Assembly: GCA_015680685.1 (NCBI GenBank)
Contig: MNCI01002924.1
Span: 124,001-188,000, forward strand
Length of the DNA: 64,000 nt
Reading direction: 5' to 3'
Source: Gnetum montanum
Lineage: Eukaryota; Streptophyta; Gnetopsida; Gnetales; Gnetaceae
Made by a program: the position numbers and the translations under genes. Below are positions 47,976 through 59,027 of the stretch, one piece after another (the stretch's first letter is position 1; each line of letters opens with the position of its first letter). The notes under the pieces were generated by a model. It had not been told where the DNA came from and ran no database searches. It worked only from the letters and a program-made list of their open reading frames with translations.

Positions 47976-48640
47976 AGGTAGTTAACAAATGGCCAATAAC
48001 CTTTGCTTGGTCATATCTCGAGCTAATTGAAATTGATCCAAGGATATGCCAACATCGCATTTACACTGACTCGGCCATGAAGCTTAGAAGGCAGCCACAT
48101 CAAAGAGGAAATTGGATGTATCTAACTATGCCATCTAACTATGCCTTGGGAGCAGTGCTCATGTAGATGGATAATAAGAAATGCCCATACTACGTCCACT
48201 ACATAAGTTGAAGCATTGTGGAAGCACAATTAAATTACACCACCACAAAAAAAGAATTAATGAAAATGGTGTATGCTCTAGAAAAGTTCAAGCACAATGT
48301 GCTTGGCTACAAAGTATTTGTGCACATGGGCCATAGTATAATCCACTTCCTTATGAACAAGCTAACATTAAGACCTCATGTCATACAGTGGCTGGTGATC
48401 TTGTAAGAATTCAATCTGATGATGGTAGATCGAAAAGAAACCGAGAATGTGGTTGCTGACCACCTCTTTCATTTAAGATGGGATAATAAAGAGGAGAAGA
48501 GCTTGCTCTTTGATCAATTTCTAGATGAAATTTTCTTTACAAGAGCAATAAATGAACAAACGCTCATAGAAACAACATGGTACAATGGCATCCTCACCTA
48601 CCTTCTCACTCAAGAGATGCCACAAGATGTTGACTTTAGA
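47976..48640 (+). pseudogene. RT deletion and RNase H, Athila-like element 2
   Basis: After PITFAWSYLELIEIDPRICQ and HRIYTDSAMKLRRQPHQRGN (ends about 48110) the sequence jumps directly to RNase H: NYALGAVLM, KELMKMVYALEKFKHNVLGY, HMGHSIIHFLMNKLTLRP. The RT fingers and palm, including the MDDF site, are absent. Compared with 38561-39690 of element 1, about 800-900 bases are missing. The element cannot encode RT. Confidence 0.8.
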
Positions 48641-49880
48641 TAGAAGCAACAATTTCTTCATTGGGCCAAATATTTCATGGAAATCAATGGACACCTCTAC
48701 AATGTATGTGCTGATGGCCTGATTTGTTGGTGTGTCCCTAACAAAGATCAACTACGTGTTCTCTAGGATGCTCATGAAGGACCTTGCGGAGGCCATTATG
48801 CAAGGAGACGTAAAACCATAAAAATCCTGATGGCAAGATACTATTGGCCTACAATCTTCAAGGCATAAATCTTGTGAGCATTTGCAGTGAGATGGGGGGA
48901 TGACCGCTTGCATGGAAGGTCCTCAACAATGGATTTAACCACTGGAATCTTTTGACATGTGGGGCATTAACTTCATGGGTCCCATCACATTCATGTCCAA
49001 TGGAAAGGCATATATTATCATAGTAGTTGACTACTAAGCAAAATGGACAGAGGCAGCAACTATTACCTGATTGTACATCATCGACTACTACTAGATTTAT
49101 ATAACAAAATATTGTAAATAAGTTTGGGGTACTATGTTCACTAATTTCTGACAATGGAACTCATTTCACAGATGTCACTTTTAGAAAATTAATGCAACGC
49201 TTGGGGGTTGAACATAACTTAACATCCTACCACCCCCAAGCTAATGGTCAAGCAAAGGTAACCAACTAGGAGCTCACAAAAATACTAACATAAACCATTA
49301 GCAAATATAGGAAAGATTGTAGTGTAGAACTTAATGATGCCCTTTGGGCTTACCGTTCAACCTGGAAACTTCCTATTGGCTACTCGCCCTATGAGTTAGT
49401 GTACAAAAAACTTCTAATGCTCCCAATTCAATTCGAGGTTTGTACACTCTCAACAGCCTATGATTTGAATCTTGACCTAAGTCTAGCACAGAAAGAAAGA
49501 TTGATCAACCTAAATGTGCTAGACAAAAATCGATTAGTGGCCCTATCTTTGAATGAGGTGCACAAGGCATTCAGCAAGCAACATCATGACCTCATAATTA
49601 AGAAAGTAAAACTTCAACTAGGAGATAAGGTTCTCTATTAAAGCCCTACACATGTACCTCAGAATGAAAAATTCCAAACATTGTAGGAGGGACCTTATAT
49701 AATTGATCAAACCTTTCCCTTTGAGGCCATGTTGATCTACAAGCTTGAAAGCCCAAATAAAAGGTAATTGGTCAACATCCAACAAGTAAAACCTTTCCTA
49801 GAGCTAAGACAGGCTAGTGCAATTACCACCTCAGTAGATGGACAACCACGTTCCATTTTTTGAATCTCCTCCTTCCAACT
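48641..49880 (+). pseudogene. Integrase of Athila-like element 2
   Basis: AHEGPCGGHYARRRKTIKIL is the zinc-binding part. WGINFMGPITFM has an N in place of the first catalytic D. FGVLCSLISDNGTHFTDVTF-like coding keeps DNG near 49130-49170. AWAY-like [20 protein letters not shown] lies at 49330-49395, and 49399-49641 reads [20 protein letters not shown]. There are frameshifts and stops. A purine tract, catgggggaga, at 49885-49895 precedes the LTR. Confidence 0.75.
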
Positions 49881-49895
49881 TAATCATGGGGGAGA

Positions 49896-50991
49896 TGTCC
49901 ATCCATGCTAAAAATCCATATGGCTTCTTAGTTTTTCTACTTTTTTGTTTTCCACATTTTTTATTTTACAAGTTATTTATTTTATAAATTATTGGATTTT
50001 CAATTTTTTCTAATTTTACACCATTGTTAGTACCTTTGAGCCTTTCTTGATTATTTAAACTTTATTATATATGTTTTGTTTTGTTCAAGTGTGATATTTT
50101 CTTATTTTTGCTAATAAAAATTGCTTTATTGCTGATGAACCATAAATTGTTAGGCTCCGATATCGGATCCGCAATATCAAGTATGCAATATCGCGGCCTG
50201 GCTAACAATATCAGATACACAATATTGTGACTCTTGTGTAAGCCTATACATACACATTTGGATGCATAGGAAGAGGGAGGTAGGTCAGTATAGAAGTAGA
50301 GTCTTTTTATTCATTTTTAGTTCATCTCAACTCTTCCCTAGTGCATGCCCGCAGTGTGATGATTGTGATTGTATGAAACCTTTATTCGAGTGTGGCATAC
50401 TTGGACATGCACATGACCGGCAATAAAGATTAAGATTACTCCATCATTGTAGCATTCACTTAGTTTTAATTTCTTAATTATTATTGTTATTTATTGCTTT
50501 CCTAATTGATGTCTCTTTGCCTTCCTTTACTATCCCTATTATTAAATGTAGAATGAGTATGACTTAATCACGAGCATTTAATTGTGACTACTTGGTAACC
50601 CAGTAGCGTATTTAGGAGCGCTCAAGTAATATACACTTGGTAATCCCAAAAGTAGTACACGAGGTCCAAGATGTGTATGGATGATTAAGGATAGATGCTC
50701 ATTGCACTTAGGCTAGCTTAGATTCTCTTCTCCCACTTCCTCTTAGCTTAAAACAAAGTTATTTTCCATTACCTTTAGGAGTAGCACTAGTTTAGGCCCA
50801 CATCATACACCTCACTTTGGACTAAACCATACGTGATAAAGCAAATACTAGTCCAAGTGGGAAGACAGCGAACTGTGATCAACGTGTAAGTATCTAGATA
50901 CCACAACTAGCCGATCCACGGAGTTCGACTGGATTGTGCGTGAATGCTCATATTTGTATGGTTGAGTGTAGGGGTACCTCGCTGCTCATCA
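49896..50991 (+). mobile_element. Athila-like LTR 2
   Basis: It runs from tgtccatccatgctaaaa to gctgctcatca (1096 bp), preceded by a purine tract and followed by a primer binding site. It is clearly related to LTR 1 in the first 250 bases and in the last 60, but diverged in the middle, where it has caatatc-type repeats (50150-50225). No standard TATA box was seen at the expected place. Confidence 0.75.
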
Positions 50992-50992
50992 T

Positions 50993-51010
50993 TGGCATCA
51001 TTACCAAGGA
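50993..51010 (+). promoter_or_regulatory. Primer binding site, Athila-like element 3
   Basis: tggcatcattaccaagga starts two bases after the LTR end and resembles the tRNA-Asp type site of Athila elements. An inverted version, tcctcggcaatgatgcca, lies at 53215-53232. Confidence 0.65.
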
Positions 51011-51120
51011 TAGTGCTAGTTATTTAGATTAGTTACATCATCCAAGATCACTGTGATGAAGCCTTGACGATATATCTTTCAGAAGAAGTAATTGCAAATA
51101 AGTCACACACAGTTCATCAC

Positions 51121-53100
51121 AATGTCTCTCTCACGAGACTATGACAATGTAACAACTAGTAAGGTAATTCATTGGAGAACCAACGAATTATATGATGATG
51201 AAGACGAAGTTTGGAGTACTCAATCTGATGCAAGGATCTCCTATGTACATAAACGAAGACAACATTGTCCCAATTCACAATTCCATAACCTGCCTAGTGA
51301 CGATTAACCCCTGTTGGCCAATAAGAGCCTAATGCATATACAAGAGGCTGTTCAAATACCTTGTAGACATCACAAAGAAAGTCGTCTACCCAGGCTTGAT
51401 TTAAACAACTTTCCCAAATTTTTAGAAGGCTATGATTTAGATTTGCAACATCATTTACAAGCCTTCCATGATGCTTGTGTATAGAACAATATTGATAATG
51501 GGTGGCAAAAACTTTAGCTCTTTACTCTAACACTCATTGGCCAAGCAAAAGTATGGTATAGGTCCTTATGACTAAAATCAATTTAACATTGGCTGACAAT
51601 GGTAGAACTCTTCAATGAAAGATACCAAACCTATGCAAGAGTGTCAGCCTTGAGGAGACAAATCCAAGAGTGGAAACAAGCACAACATGAACCCTTGGAC
51701 ATGGCCTTAGAAAGATACTATTTGTTGTTAAAAAATTGCCTAGGCCATGGGTTCTCCGAGGAAAGTCTAATGTACTACATCATAGATGGGCTCCGTAATG
51801 AAACAAGGGAAATCCTAGAGATGTATGCCTAAGGTCAACCCTACCAGCTATGAACCCACCAATTCCAAGAGCTTATTAAGTTGGTAGCAAAAGAAGAAGG
51901 AGAAATGCCTAAATGGGAGAATGTTGAAAGCTCTCAATGGGACCAAAATCTCAAATTAGCAAAGGTCCATGATCATGAAGAGGAGAAATAAACTCACCTC
52001 AAGGAGGTGGAATCATCTTTGCCAATACTACAATCACTAGATGAAATTGAGGAAAAGATCAATAAGATGATAGAAATGATACATGAAAGATGTGGAGAAT
52101 ATGCCAACATTATTAGTGGAAGAACCATGATGAACCAAGAAGTAGGACAGAACATCCTTAGAAAATCAGAAAGAAGGCTCAAAGAGAATAAAAACTCAAC
52201 TACTAATCATACGTATCAATGTAACCTTTGCTTGTATGATCATCCCAAAGGTCAATGCCTAATCTTGTCACATTTACATGAGCATTGGGGAGGAATGTTA
52301 CATCCATAGTTCATGCAAAAATACTGTGTTCAATCACAGTGGCAAAAATTCTAGTTGTGGAGGAGGCCACCCCTAAACTGGTCATAGCCTTCATACCATC
52401 TGAACCTAAGTGCTTATCAAGTTTAACATCATGTTTCCCCAATTGGGTCAACATCCTCTATCTCACCACATTGTTATCATTCTTCTACATACTATCAACC
52501 CACATCCTCTCCCACAAGATCACCACCTCATGTTCCTTGCACTTCTCCTCACCCTCAATATTCTCATCATTCATCTCCTTCTACATCACCACCAGTTGTG
52601 TTAGAAGGGTTTGCACCATAGCATCAACCCATAAATGTTACTTGTGCTACTTCTATCAATCGCAATGAGAATCCTTCACAACATTGAAAGTGTCCCTTCT
52701 TTATACATGACTGTAGAAAGGGACAACATAGTTCCGAGACCACTACATCCTCCCACTCAACACAAGTTCAACACTGTGATGCATCTTTATCCTCGAACTC
52801 AATGCCTCCTGTTACTTTATCCAGGCCACCAATCAACACTCCAACAGCCATGCATCCCAATGAATATAATCAGGTAGGGAGACATATTGATCCTTGCATA
52901 CCATCTTACAGTCACGGGTGCCATAGTGGATTAGCTCCTTATCCCATGACCACATCTTATAATCAACCCCACTATGTTTACTATAATCAAGTGTGTACGC
53001 CCCAATTTGGGTACATTCTTACTACCATACCAAAAGACACCTAGTGGTTGGGATATGATCAAACCCTAATCTTTTCAACATGCATGGATCCAAATTTCCC
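51121..53100 (+). pseudogene. gag of Athila-like element 3, no pol
   Basis: Starts at 51122 (MSLSRDYDNVTTSKVI). DLNNFPKFLEGYDLDLQHHL at about 51390-51450 and 51599-51832 (ALRRQIQEWKQAQHEPLDMA, GLRNETREILEMYA) form the gag core. A Glu/Lys-rich stretch follows to 52190. CNLCLYDHPKGQC near 52225 resembles a zinc knuckle of the C-x2-C-x3-H-x4-C form. The Pro/Gln/Tyr-rich C-terminus (52700-53040) matches 46640-47080. The element stops near 53100 and no protease or pol follows. Confidence 0.65.
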
Positions 53101-53214
53101 ATTTATTAATTTCCCATGGTTGTAAATTTATGTGTGATTTAATTGCAATTATTAATATTATCTCTTTTTTTTCTTAAAGATATGTCGTTAATACTTTGTT
53201 GATAACTAGCACCG

Positions 53215-53520
53215 TCCTCGGCAATGATGCCAATGATGAGTGGTGAGGTACCCCTACACTCAACCATACGAATACAAGCATTCACGCACGATCTGGTTGA
53301 ACTTCGTAGACGAGCTAGTTGTGGTATCTAGATAGTTACACGTTGATAGCAGTTTGTTGTCTTCCCACCTAGACTATTATTTGCTTTGTCATGTATGGTT
53401 TAGTCCAGAGTGAGGCATATGATGTGATCCTAAACTAGTGCTACTCCTAGAGACAATGGTAAATAATCTTGATTAAACTAATAAGCAATAGGAAATGATG
53501 TGCTGAACATACGGTTTTTC
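53215..53520 (-). mobile_element. Inverted Athila-like LTR end with primer binding site
   Basis: On the minus strand it reads as the last 280 or so bases of LTR 2 (50740-50991), ending gtacctcaccactcatca at 53234, followed by the primer binding site at 53232-53215. It is in opposite orientation to the chain on its left, and its other side is cut near 53520. Confidence 0.7.
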
Positions 53521-53970
53521 TCATGTACCACTTCCCACTAGAAGTGAGGATGGGCCATATGGGAGACCCTTGTAGTTGTGTCTTAACCTCTTCTAGTGCC
53601 AGGTCCAAGAAAGGGCCAAAGTTAAGTTTTTGAAGAATAGAACTTTGAACTTCCTTAAAGCAAATTCACTAAAGGGAAGTGCTGGCACATTTGGCCATTT
53701 CATGGAATAGTAAGATTCATCTTAAACATTATTGTAAGAGTGGGAGAGTGTAAATGTGTTATTTCATACCATTGGTATGGGATCTAGGGGAGACCATAAT
53801 ATTATTGGTGGAAATAATGATGCACATATGAAAGACAGTGAATAGAAGATTGCAAGAGATAATGTGCCAATTGTGAATGAACTGACAAGCAAGGAATTCT
53901 TTATTGTTAGAAATAAGTTTAGGAATTGATCATTTGGATACTGGTAAAGAATGAGAGAAGAGAATTGTAA
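53521..53970. other. Unassigned stretch upstream of the small ORF
   Basis: No domain was recognised. Bases 53674-53704 (agtgctggcacatttggcca and the 11 bases after) nearly match 60775-60807. A low-stop reading from 53777 (MGSRGDHNIIGGNNDAHMKD) shifts frame into the ORF at 53971. Confidence 0.4.
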
Positions 53971-54357
53971 ATGAAAATTCAAAAATTAAAATCAACAGAT
54001 TGTATGAATAACAAAAATGGGGAAACTATCAGTGGATGTTTGCAAAATGATGGAGAAGATATTGTTAATTTAAATACTACAACAAAATTGAATATAAAAA
54101 ATGAAAGTTTTGCAAATGGAACAATTTTCATAGATGACAGTAAGTACAATGATCTAAACTATGGTATTGCTCATCGATTGGAAAGGAGATGCGTTGGTAC
54201 TGATGCAAAGGTAAATTTAAAATTATGCTTTGATTCAGTTCATTATTTACCAAGTAACAGTAATGCGTGCAAAGAAATTTGCGGAAATGGCGATACAGTA
54301 GCTGATCTGCAAGCATCAGTAGATTTTGCAGAAGTGCTAGGGTTTGTTCATCTTTAA
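53971..54357 (+). pseudogene. Unrecognised 128-aa ORF, possible gene fragment
   Basis: The frame begins MKIQKLKSTDCMNNKNGETI and ends FAEVLGFVHL. It is rich in Asn, Asp and Lys with scattered Cys. A low-stop upstream reading at 53777-53930 in another frame may belong to the same original gene. No family was recognised and it is not gypsy-like. It is immediately upstream of the cyclophilin piece on the same strand and may be part of the same captured block. It could also be a chance ORF. Confidence 0.35.
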
Positions 54358-54395
54358 CGGTTTCTATTTTCATACACAATCTGATCGAGAAAGAA

Positions 54396-54510
54396 TGGTG
54401 AACCTGACTATTTTCTTTGACCTCAAGATCAGTGGCGCCCCTGCCGGGCATGTTGTGATAGAGCTTTGCAAGGATGTGGTTCCAAGGACGGCAGACATGG
54501 TTCCAAAGAT
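54396..54510 (+). pseudogene. Cyclophilin (PPIase) N-terminal fragment
   Basis: From ATG at 54396 it reads MVNLTIFFDL, ISGAPAGHVVIEL and DVVPRTAD. This matches the first 30-35 residues of cyclophilin-type peptidyl-prolyl isomerases (FFD, G-x-PAG-x-(I/V)-x-(I/M)EL, DVVP-T-A). The family continues with N-F-R-x-L-C-T-G-E-K, but here it runs into unrelated sequence at about 54500. The catalytic Arg and the rest of the barrel are absent, so this is a non-functional piece, perhaps a first exon. It is followed by unassigned but relatively CpG-rich DNA and lies about 600 bases before an LTR. Confidence 0.8.
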
Positions 54511-55109
54511 GATAGAGAAGGGGCTCTTATGGTCGTTGCCACTCCAATTGAAATAGGAACCACAATTAGAGCTTTGCGGCAGCAGTTCTTAAATTCGAGT
54601 AGCAACACCTTCAGTTTCAAATTTTTTTTCCCATCGATATGCAGCGCTTCAACTTTCCCTAGATCTGCTCACCTTCAACGCCTTCCCAGACGTTCTCTGC
54701 ATTCCACAAGAACCATATGTTCAGCACATCATTTTTTTCTTCAAGAAAATCTTCCTCCTCTACTCTTCAGCAACTAAACACCACACGACAACGATGCTAG
54801 ATGCAGCGATAGAGCCTTCTTCCGCGGTGGCAGTTGATAACGATTTTGGTAGGGTGGGATAATTTGGAATTATTTGCTGGTAGTTCTAGGCCTGGTGCCT
54901 TCACATTTAGACCTCATATTTTAAGCCATTGCTGGATTTAAATTTCTGTTTCCAGTAAATTTTACACGGGTGCAAATGCAAATAAATTATTTATATAAAT
55001 TAGCTACTGCTACCACCAACGTCTACACCAAGGTGGATATTGTATTATTTTTTACCATCACCTAGTTCATAAAATTACTAAGCCTTCAATAGTATTCAAA
55101 ACTTAAAAA
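54511..55109. other. Unassigned DNA between cyclophilin piece and LTR
   Basis: The part 54600-54850 is richer in CpG than its surroundings. It contains an open frame (54466-54777) and a second reading with LDAAIEPSSAVAVDNDFGRV near 54795, which might be further captured coding DNA. No family was recognised. From 54860 to 55109 it is AT-rich without visible features. Confidence 0.35.
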
Positions 55110-56357
55110 TTCTAAACAAATAAAAATAAAATTCACAATTATATGGAGCTATTAGATTTATTTTTCATTATTCACAAAAGCAATATTTGTAATATTTCTT
55201 CTAACTTCCTAACTTCCTAAGTTAATACTTTCTAACTTTTTGGGCAAGTTACTTGGGAGAGAAGTTAGCTAAGATATTTTTGAGTATGTAACTCCCTTTT
55301 GAACCCTATAAAAAGGCTTCAAGGGTAAGAAAAAGAGGGGAGGACTTGGGAGAAGACATTGATACCACACTTGGGGAACACTTTTGGGAGCTCTCACTTG
55401 GAGACACACTCTTGGAAGACATTGTGAAAGATTGCTTGTAAGATGACTTGCTAAAGAAAAGATTTCAGCCTCTTTGTCATAGTCCTATGAGTTATGCTTA
55501 TTGTTCTTTATTTTGTTTAAATTATTTAGCTAGTGGTTTAGATAGTGTCATCCTTGGAAAGTAATTTTGGGATTTTTAGATTGCTCTTATTGTTCTTTTT
55601 GTACAATTGAAAGTTTCTATTAAAATTTTTCCATAGAAGTGCTTGTGTTTGAAAGCCTTAAGAGCATTTTAGTAGTAAATTTGATTATTGTGCAACGTAT
55701 AAGAATNTTTGACATCCATTGTCTAGCCAAAATGGAGTCTCGTACGTGATAGTTTACACAGCAATTTTTGGTAGCATAGTAGGATTGTCTTGAAGAAATT
55801 GCTTATTTGAGCCTTGGAAGTTTGAATAATTTGTAGATATTGAATTTGGGATAGCTTTATTGCGAAGTGTTTACTCGTGTCATTTTACCTTGTTTAAATA
55901 TTTGAGATCTTAACAAAAATCTGCTTTCTTTTCTATCTATTTCCATTGAATCTTGCTCTATTTCTAGTTTTCTTATGGAACTATCTCTTTCTCTGGGGAA
56001 AATTAGAAGTAGATTCGCGGAGTTGTGCTCAAATGTTTTTGCAAAACTTTATTTGTTATAAGTAGGTATTATAAAGACCGCATAGACTAGGCAATTGAAC
56101 AAAATAAGAACTCTCAACAATTCACAGTACTTGGCAAAGTTGGTTGAATCTCTTATTGATAAGTCATTTGTAGTTTACACACAACACAATCATTTCATTT
56201 TTCACAACCACATACTGCAACAACACACACACATACTCACATTAACTACTGAGTATATTTGGAGGTATCTGAGCCTTGGTGTTGCCAGAGACCAGCAAGC
56301 ACCTAAATCCTGTTCAAGGACACTCGTTGACGGTCGCGTCCCAAACGGTCACCAACA
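55110..56357 (+). mobile_element. 5' LTR of family C (younger gypsy)
   Basis: Its sequence is repeated from about 62785 to the window end, starting near ataaaattcacaattatatg (left) and ataaaatgacaattgtatgg (right). TATA box at 55307-55314. The two copies are over 90% identical by eye around 55400-55500 versus 63080-63170. It ends about accaaca at 56357, before the primer binding site. The left border is uncertain. One N at 55707 replaces roughly 190 bases that are present in the right copy (63357-63548). Confidence 0.75.
55307..55314 (+). promoter_or_regulatory. TATA box of family C LTR
   Basis: tataaaaa in gaaccctataaaaaggcttc. It is conserved at 63020-63027 in the right LTR. Confidence 0.6.
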
Positions 56358-56364
56358 GTTCTTT

Positions 56365-56383
56365 TGGCACTAGAAGGAGGGCT
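56365..56383 (+). promoter_or_regulatory. Primer binding site, family C
   Basis: tggcactagaaggagggct follows the LTR by about seven bases. It matches the site of the 19-kb Tat element (20958-20977) and resembles the TGGCGCTAGAAGGAGGGC sequence seen in plant gypsy elements. The tRNA was not identified. Confidence 0.75.
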
Positions 56384-56477
56384 GAAAGTTTAGCCTCTAG
56401 GTTCATAAGCCTTATAATTTTAGTACATCAATAATTCTTTGTTACTATAAAGGCTTAAGAAATACTATCTTCAGCTC

Positions 56478-57345
56478 ATGACCAAAAAGATTGATAGTTT
56501 GGAAAGTTTAAAAGTTTCAAAAGATATTCTAGATTCTAAGACTGATTCTTCATCAGAAGAAGAACAAAAGAAAGTTTTTGAATTGAGAACAAGTAGTGAA
56601 GTGAAAACTAGAAGATCAAGAAGATCACCCATTATATCTAGTTTATCGATTTGTAAGAGAAGATCTAGAAAGTTTAAGAGTTCAACTATCCAAAGGAATA
56701 GGATGGCAAATCCTTGGCAAAGAGTTACACCATTAGGATTTTAAAATTACAATGATATTCCTAAGGTAGTTTACAAGTATTTTCCTGAGCCTTTCATTCC
56801 TGGAAAAGCTTATTTAGCTGAAGAATATATTCACATTTTTGAGTTAGCTTTAGCTCATGCAAATATTCAACATCAAGATCAAGCTTATAGGTTGTTTGTA
56901 TCAAATCTAAAGGATATGGCTCAGATTTGGTATTCAAACTTACCAAGTAATAGTATTATAAGTTGGGATGACATGAAGAATCTTTTCTTGGCCCAGTTTG
57001 GTAATCAATTAGATCAACAACTATACTGTGGGCTGATACAAGCTAAGCAAGGAGTTAAAGAGTCAATTAGAGATTTTAACATCAAGTTTCAACGAATTTG
57101 TGGACTCTTTCAAAGATAATATAGACCATCAGAAGAAATGCTTAAAGAAACTTATCTTAAGGCTGTCAACCCCAACATTTCAATTTAATTAAGGAGAACT
57201 TCAAACTTAACTACACTAAATGACAACTTTAGTGAAGCTATACAGTTAGAAAAATAGTTGAACTTGAATCTTGAAGAAAATATTGCGATTCACAAAAAGA
57301 GAAGAAAGAGTTATGATTCCTATGCAAGATTTTACTCAATTTAAA
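56478..57345 (+). pseudogene. gag of family C
   Basis: The frame 56478-56744 begins MTKKIDSLESLKVSKDILD with a Ser/Glu-rich and then Arg-rich part. After one stop it continues with YKYFPEPFIPGKAYLAEEYI. 56892-57119 gives MFVSNLKDMAQIWYSNLPSN, WDDMKNLFLAQFGNQLDQQL and IRDFNIKFQRICGLFQR, the retrotransposon gag core (W-x2-L and F-x2-F elements). It is far better preserved than the Tat and Athila gag regions. It runs into the N gap at 57346. Confidence 0.75.
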
Positions 57346-57638
57346 NNNNNNNNNNNNNNNNNNNNNNNNNNNNNNNNNNNNNNNNNNNNNNNNNNNNNNN
57401 NNNNNNNNNNNNNNNNNNNNNNNNNNNNNNNNNNNNNNNNNNNNNNNNNNNNNNNNNNNNNNNNNNNNNNNNNNNNNNNNNNNNNNNNNNNNNNNNNNNN
57501 NNNNNNNNNNNNNNNNNNNNNNNNNNNNNNNNNNNNNNNNNNNNNNNNNNNNNNNNNNNNNNNNNNNNNNNNNNNNNNNNNNNNNNNNNNNNNNNNNNNN
57601 NNNNNNNNNNNNNNNNNNNNNNNNNNNNNNNNNNNNNN
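57346..57638. other. Assembly gap (293 N)
   Basis: A run of undetermined bases between gag and protease of family C. Any ORF through it is artificial. Confidence 0.99.
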
Positions 57639-58544
57639 TATAATAACAATGAGGAAAATGGGTATAGTCTTCGATCTAAGGAAAGACTAACTACTTCTAG
57701 ACCCCCAAATGTTATTGCTGATCTATCTACTAAGAGAAAATATTTTGAGCCTAATAGAAGAAATAAGAATAAAGGTAAAGACAATCAAGTAGAGCAAAGC
57801 ACTCCAAGTTAGTCTTTTAATAAATGGATAAAGAAACCAAGCTTTATTGGTGATGGAGAGTATGATTTGATTGAAGACCTTAAACATGTCAAGGCCAATA
57901 TTAGCTTTTATCAGTTGCTTCAAATAGGAGATCAGCAAAGAAAGGCTTTAGAATTCATTAAAGGTAAAAGGAGAGCTAGAGAATCAAAGTTAAGTTATGT
58001 GTCCAACAATGATGAGAAATTAAAGACCTCATATGATAAGGAAGCTCCTCCTTTCCTTTTGACGATGAAGCTAAAGGATAAATACTTACACAATTGTTTG
58101 GTTGATTCTGGAGCTACATCTACTATAATGTCATTGTCTATATGTAAGAAACTTGGTTTGATTCTTGAAAAATCAAATAAAAAGATTGTTCAAGTGGATA
58201 AAAGTAGAGTGAAGATTGTGGGTCAATTACCAAATTTCCTATTGGAAATTACTTCTAAACCCTGCATCAAAAGTAAAGTAGCTATTCAAGTGGCAGATAT
58301 ACCAGATTCGCATAGTCTCTTATTGAGTAGAAGCTGGAGTAAGAATTTCTCAGGTTACATATCAACATGTTATTCTCACATGTGGTTATCTTGGAAAGGA
58401 GAAACAAATCAAATATACATCTATAGTGAACCTTTGATAATTGATAACATTACTTTAAATGGAAAAAGTAAATTGGCTGAAAAAGGAGATGTTGAAAACA
58501 AAATTTGTACACTCCAAGAAATTTATAGTTCTGAACAAGAATAA
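57639..58544 (+). pseudogene. gag end and aspartic protease of family C
   Basis: A basic linker (RNKNKGKDNQVEQSTPS) ends in a TAG. 57867-58544 is open for 225 codons. APPFLLTMKLKDKYLHNCLV leads to VDSGATSTIMSLSICKKLGL with the catalytic DSG. IPDSHSLLLSRSWSKNFSGY follows, where family members have a (L/I)-L-G-R-x-W motif. It continues to MWLSWKGETNQIYIYSE and a linker. The open frame suggests recent activity relative to other elements here. Confidence 0.8.
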
Positions 58545-58549
58545 TCAAA

Positions 58550-59027
58550 GAATGAGGATAGATGGGAGTTATACTTTGACAGTTCATGTAATTCAAAAGG
58601 TGCAAGAGTCAGTATTGTCATATTCAAGAATGATTTACCTGAAATTCTTAAAGCAATTCATCTATCTTTCCATTGTACTAACTACAAGGTTGAGTATGAA
58701 GCTTTATGTATTGGTATGAGAATAGCTCTAGACAAAAAGATCAGAGTGATCACTATAAAAGAAGACTCAAGATTAGTTTGTGAACAAGTAAAAGGTAATT
58801 GTGTTGTAAAGAGCTCATTCTTAAGACCTTATAAGCAACTTTCTTCTAAGATGTTAGATCAATTTCAACATTGCCGAATAGAGCATATAAATAGAGCAGA
58901 GAATCTTATAGCAGATGATTTGGCAAAGGCAGCTTCAACATTGGATATGCAAATAATAGAAAGTTACAAAGATATCATGATTGAAGAAGAACATCAGTCA
59001 TCAATACCATATAATATAAGACATTAA
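58550..59027 (+). pseudogene. Plant-type RNase H of family C, before RT
   Basis: The reading from 58560 gives WELYFDSSCNSKGARVSIVI with the first aspartate (D-S-S replacing D-G-S). HCTNYKVEYEALCIGMRIAL has the conserved glutamate. Then come KEDSRLVCEQVKGNC, FQHCRIEHINRAENLIADDL and AKAASTLD with the last acidic residues. A single TAA separates it from the protease frame. It lies upstream of the RT N-terminus rather than after the gypsy RNase H. Confidence 0.8.

Noticed and set aside
52285-52668. 127-codon frame as a membrane protein
   Set aside because: The hydrophobic reading is out of frame with Athila gag; the Pro/Gln/Tyr-rich gag frame matches the previous element.
54429-54620. Minus-strand ORF over the cyclophilin piece
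   Set aside because: It is a shadow of the plus-strand cyclophilin reading.
57271-57784. Open frames on both strands through the N run
   Set aside because: They depend on undetermined bases translated as X.
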